Origin: an uncultured Ruminiclostridium sp.
Lineage (GTDB): Bacteria > Bacillota > Clostridia > Oscillospirales > Ruminococcaceae
DNA length: 64,000 nt
Direction: 5' to 3'
NCBI GenBank assembly: GCA_947629925.1
Contig: CANRFO010000005.1
Location: 1 to 64,000 of the forward strand
This document shows positions 63,741 through 64,000 of the stretch, piece after piece (the first letter of the stretch is position 1; every line of letters begins with the position of its first letter). Below the pieces are notes generated by a model. That model saw only the letters and a program-made list of their open reading frames with translations. It did no database searches and was not told where the DNA came from. The translations under genes were made by a program, and so were the position numbers.

Positions 63741-64000
63741 ATCGGGTAAAGAACTATATGAATGCCGAAATATTTTTACCGCCGCAGACCTTGTGTACGG
63801 CGAAAAGGAAATGTACACTGTCCGTCCTTACCGTGTTCAGGGTATAATCATGTTTCTTGCAGGAATAAGCGACCTTACAGACAGCGATATTCCAAGAGCA
63901 GTTGGACCGAGTAAAACTGAAAAATACCCGATACATAAGTGTTAATAGTGACAAGTAACTATTTTGCCCTAGAAGGGGCGTGACGATGTGTCACGCGTCT
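63733..64000. other. Right-edge region with no supported gene
   Basis: A 70-codon plus-strand frame (63733-63945) has no ribosome site and no family I recognise; it may be debris of the same element as the recombinase remnant. A short inverted repeat, CGTGAC / GTCACG, lies close to the window edge and may belong to a feature outside it. I see no other signal. Confidence 0.3.

Noticed and set aside
63733-63945. 70-codon frame near the right edge as a real gene
   Set aside because: No ribosome site, no recognised family, adjacent to decayed recombinase sequence.

Overview
The window looks like a chromosomal segment of a Gram-positive, low-to-moderate-GC member of Bacillota class Clostridia, most likely Oscillospirales/Ruminococcus-like. 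The reasons are PolC, CdaA/CdaR, a DnaD plus DnaI-type loader pair, a LeuA T-box, consensus SigA promoters (TTGACA-17-TATAAT) and strong Shine-Dalgarno sites throughout. The genus is inference. I see no rRNA, tRNA, CRISPR or intact mobile element. Almost all of it is housekeeping sequence in compact operons.

Layout. 0.1-3.5 kb (minus): T-box-controlled leuA, two half-size TauE/SafE permease genes, a small structured RNA candidate (6S-like?) and a DUF1292 gene. 3.7-4.4 kb (plus): about 660 nt without a gene, with its own near-consensus promoter, many complementary arms and a strong terminator. I read it as a large structured non-coding RNA of unassigned family. 4.5-7.0 kb (plus): a PfkB sugar-phosphate kinase, then a stand-alone Hpt protein and a REC-HD-GYP response regulator. 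7.1-12.5 kb (minus): cdaR-cdaA (c-di-AMP synthesis) and a fused ATPase/permease with a huge extracytoplasmic insert, divergent from an XRE regulator carrying 15-residue Cys-containing repeats. 13.5-17.8 kb (plus): a divergent type IIA topoisomerase pair. 17.9-21.8 kb (plus): fhs-tsaE-tsaB-rpiB-upp.

21.9-32.4 kb (minus): two operons. One runs hydrolase-murF-like-ddl-small protein-rluA-apgM-GNAT and the other runs 87-aa protein-amidase-lepA-hemW. Much of this block is visibly GC-richer than the rest. 32.6-43.8 kb (plus): dnaD-dnaI, manA-glcK-ilvD, radC-uvrB-uvrA. 43.9-55.7 kb (plus): hom, then pyrH-frr-uppS-cdsA-dxr-rseP-ispG-polC, which joins nucleotide supply, ribosome recycling, undecaprenyl and phospholipid precursors, the MEP pathway and replication. 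55.9-63.5 kb (plus): a compact hisZGDCBHAFIE operon encoding every histidine-pathway step except histidinol-phosphate phosphatase. 63.5-64.0 kb: a decayed large-serine-recombinase tail.

Most worth a second look: (1) the 660-nt RNA; (2) a recurring 5' leader design in three unrelated genes (DUF1292, parC-like, dxr), where the Shine-Dalgarno is separated from the start by a hairpin ending 10-11 nt before the start codon; (3) the XRE-repeat regulator; (4) the membrane-anchored MurF-like ligase lacking the normal first domain; (5) a Met at the quinolone-Ser position of the GyrA/ParC-like protein.
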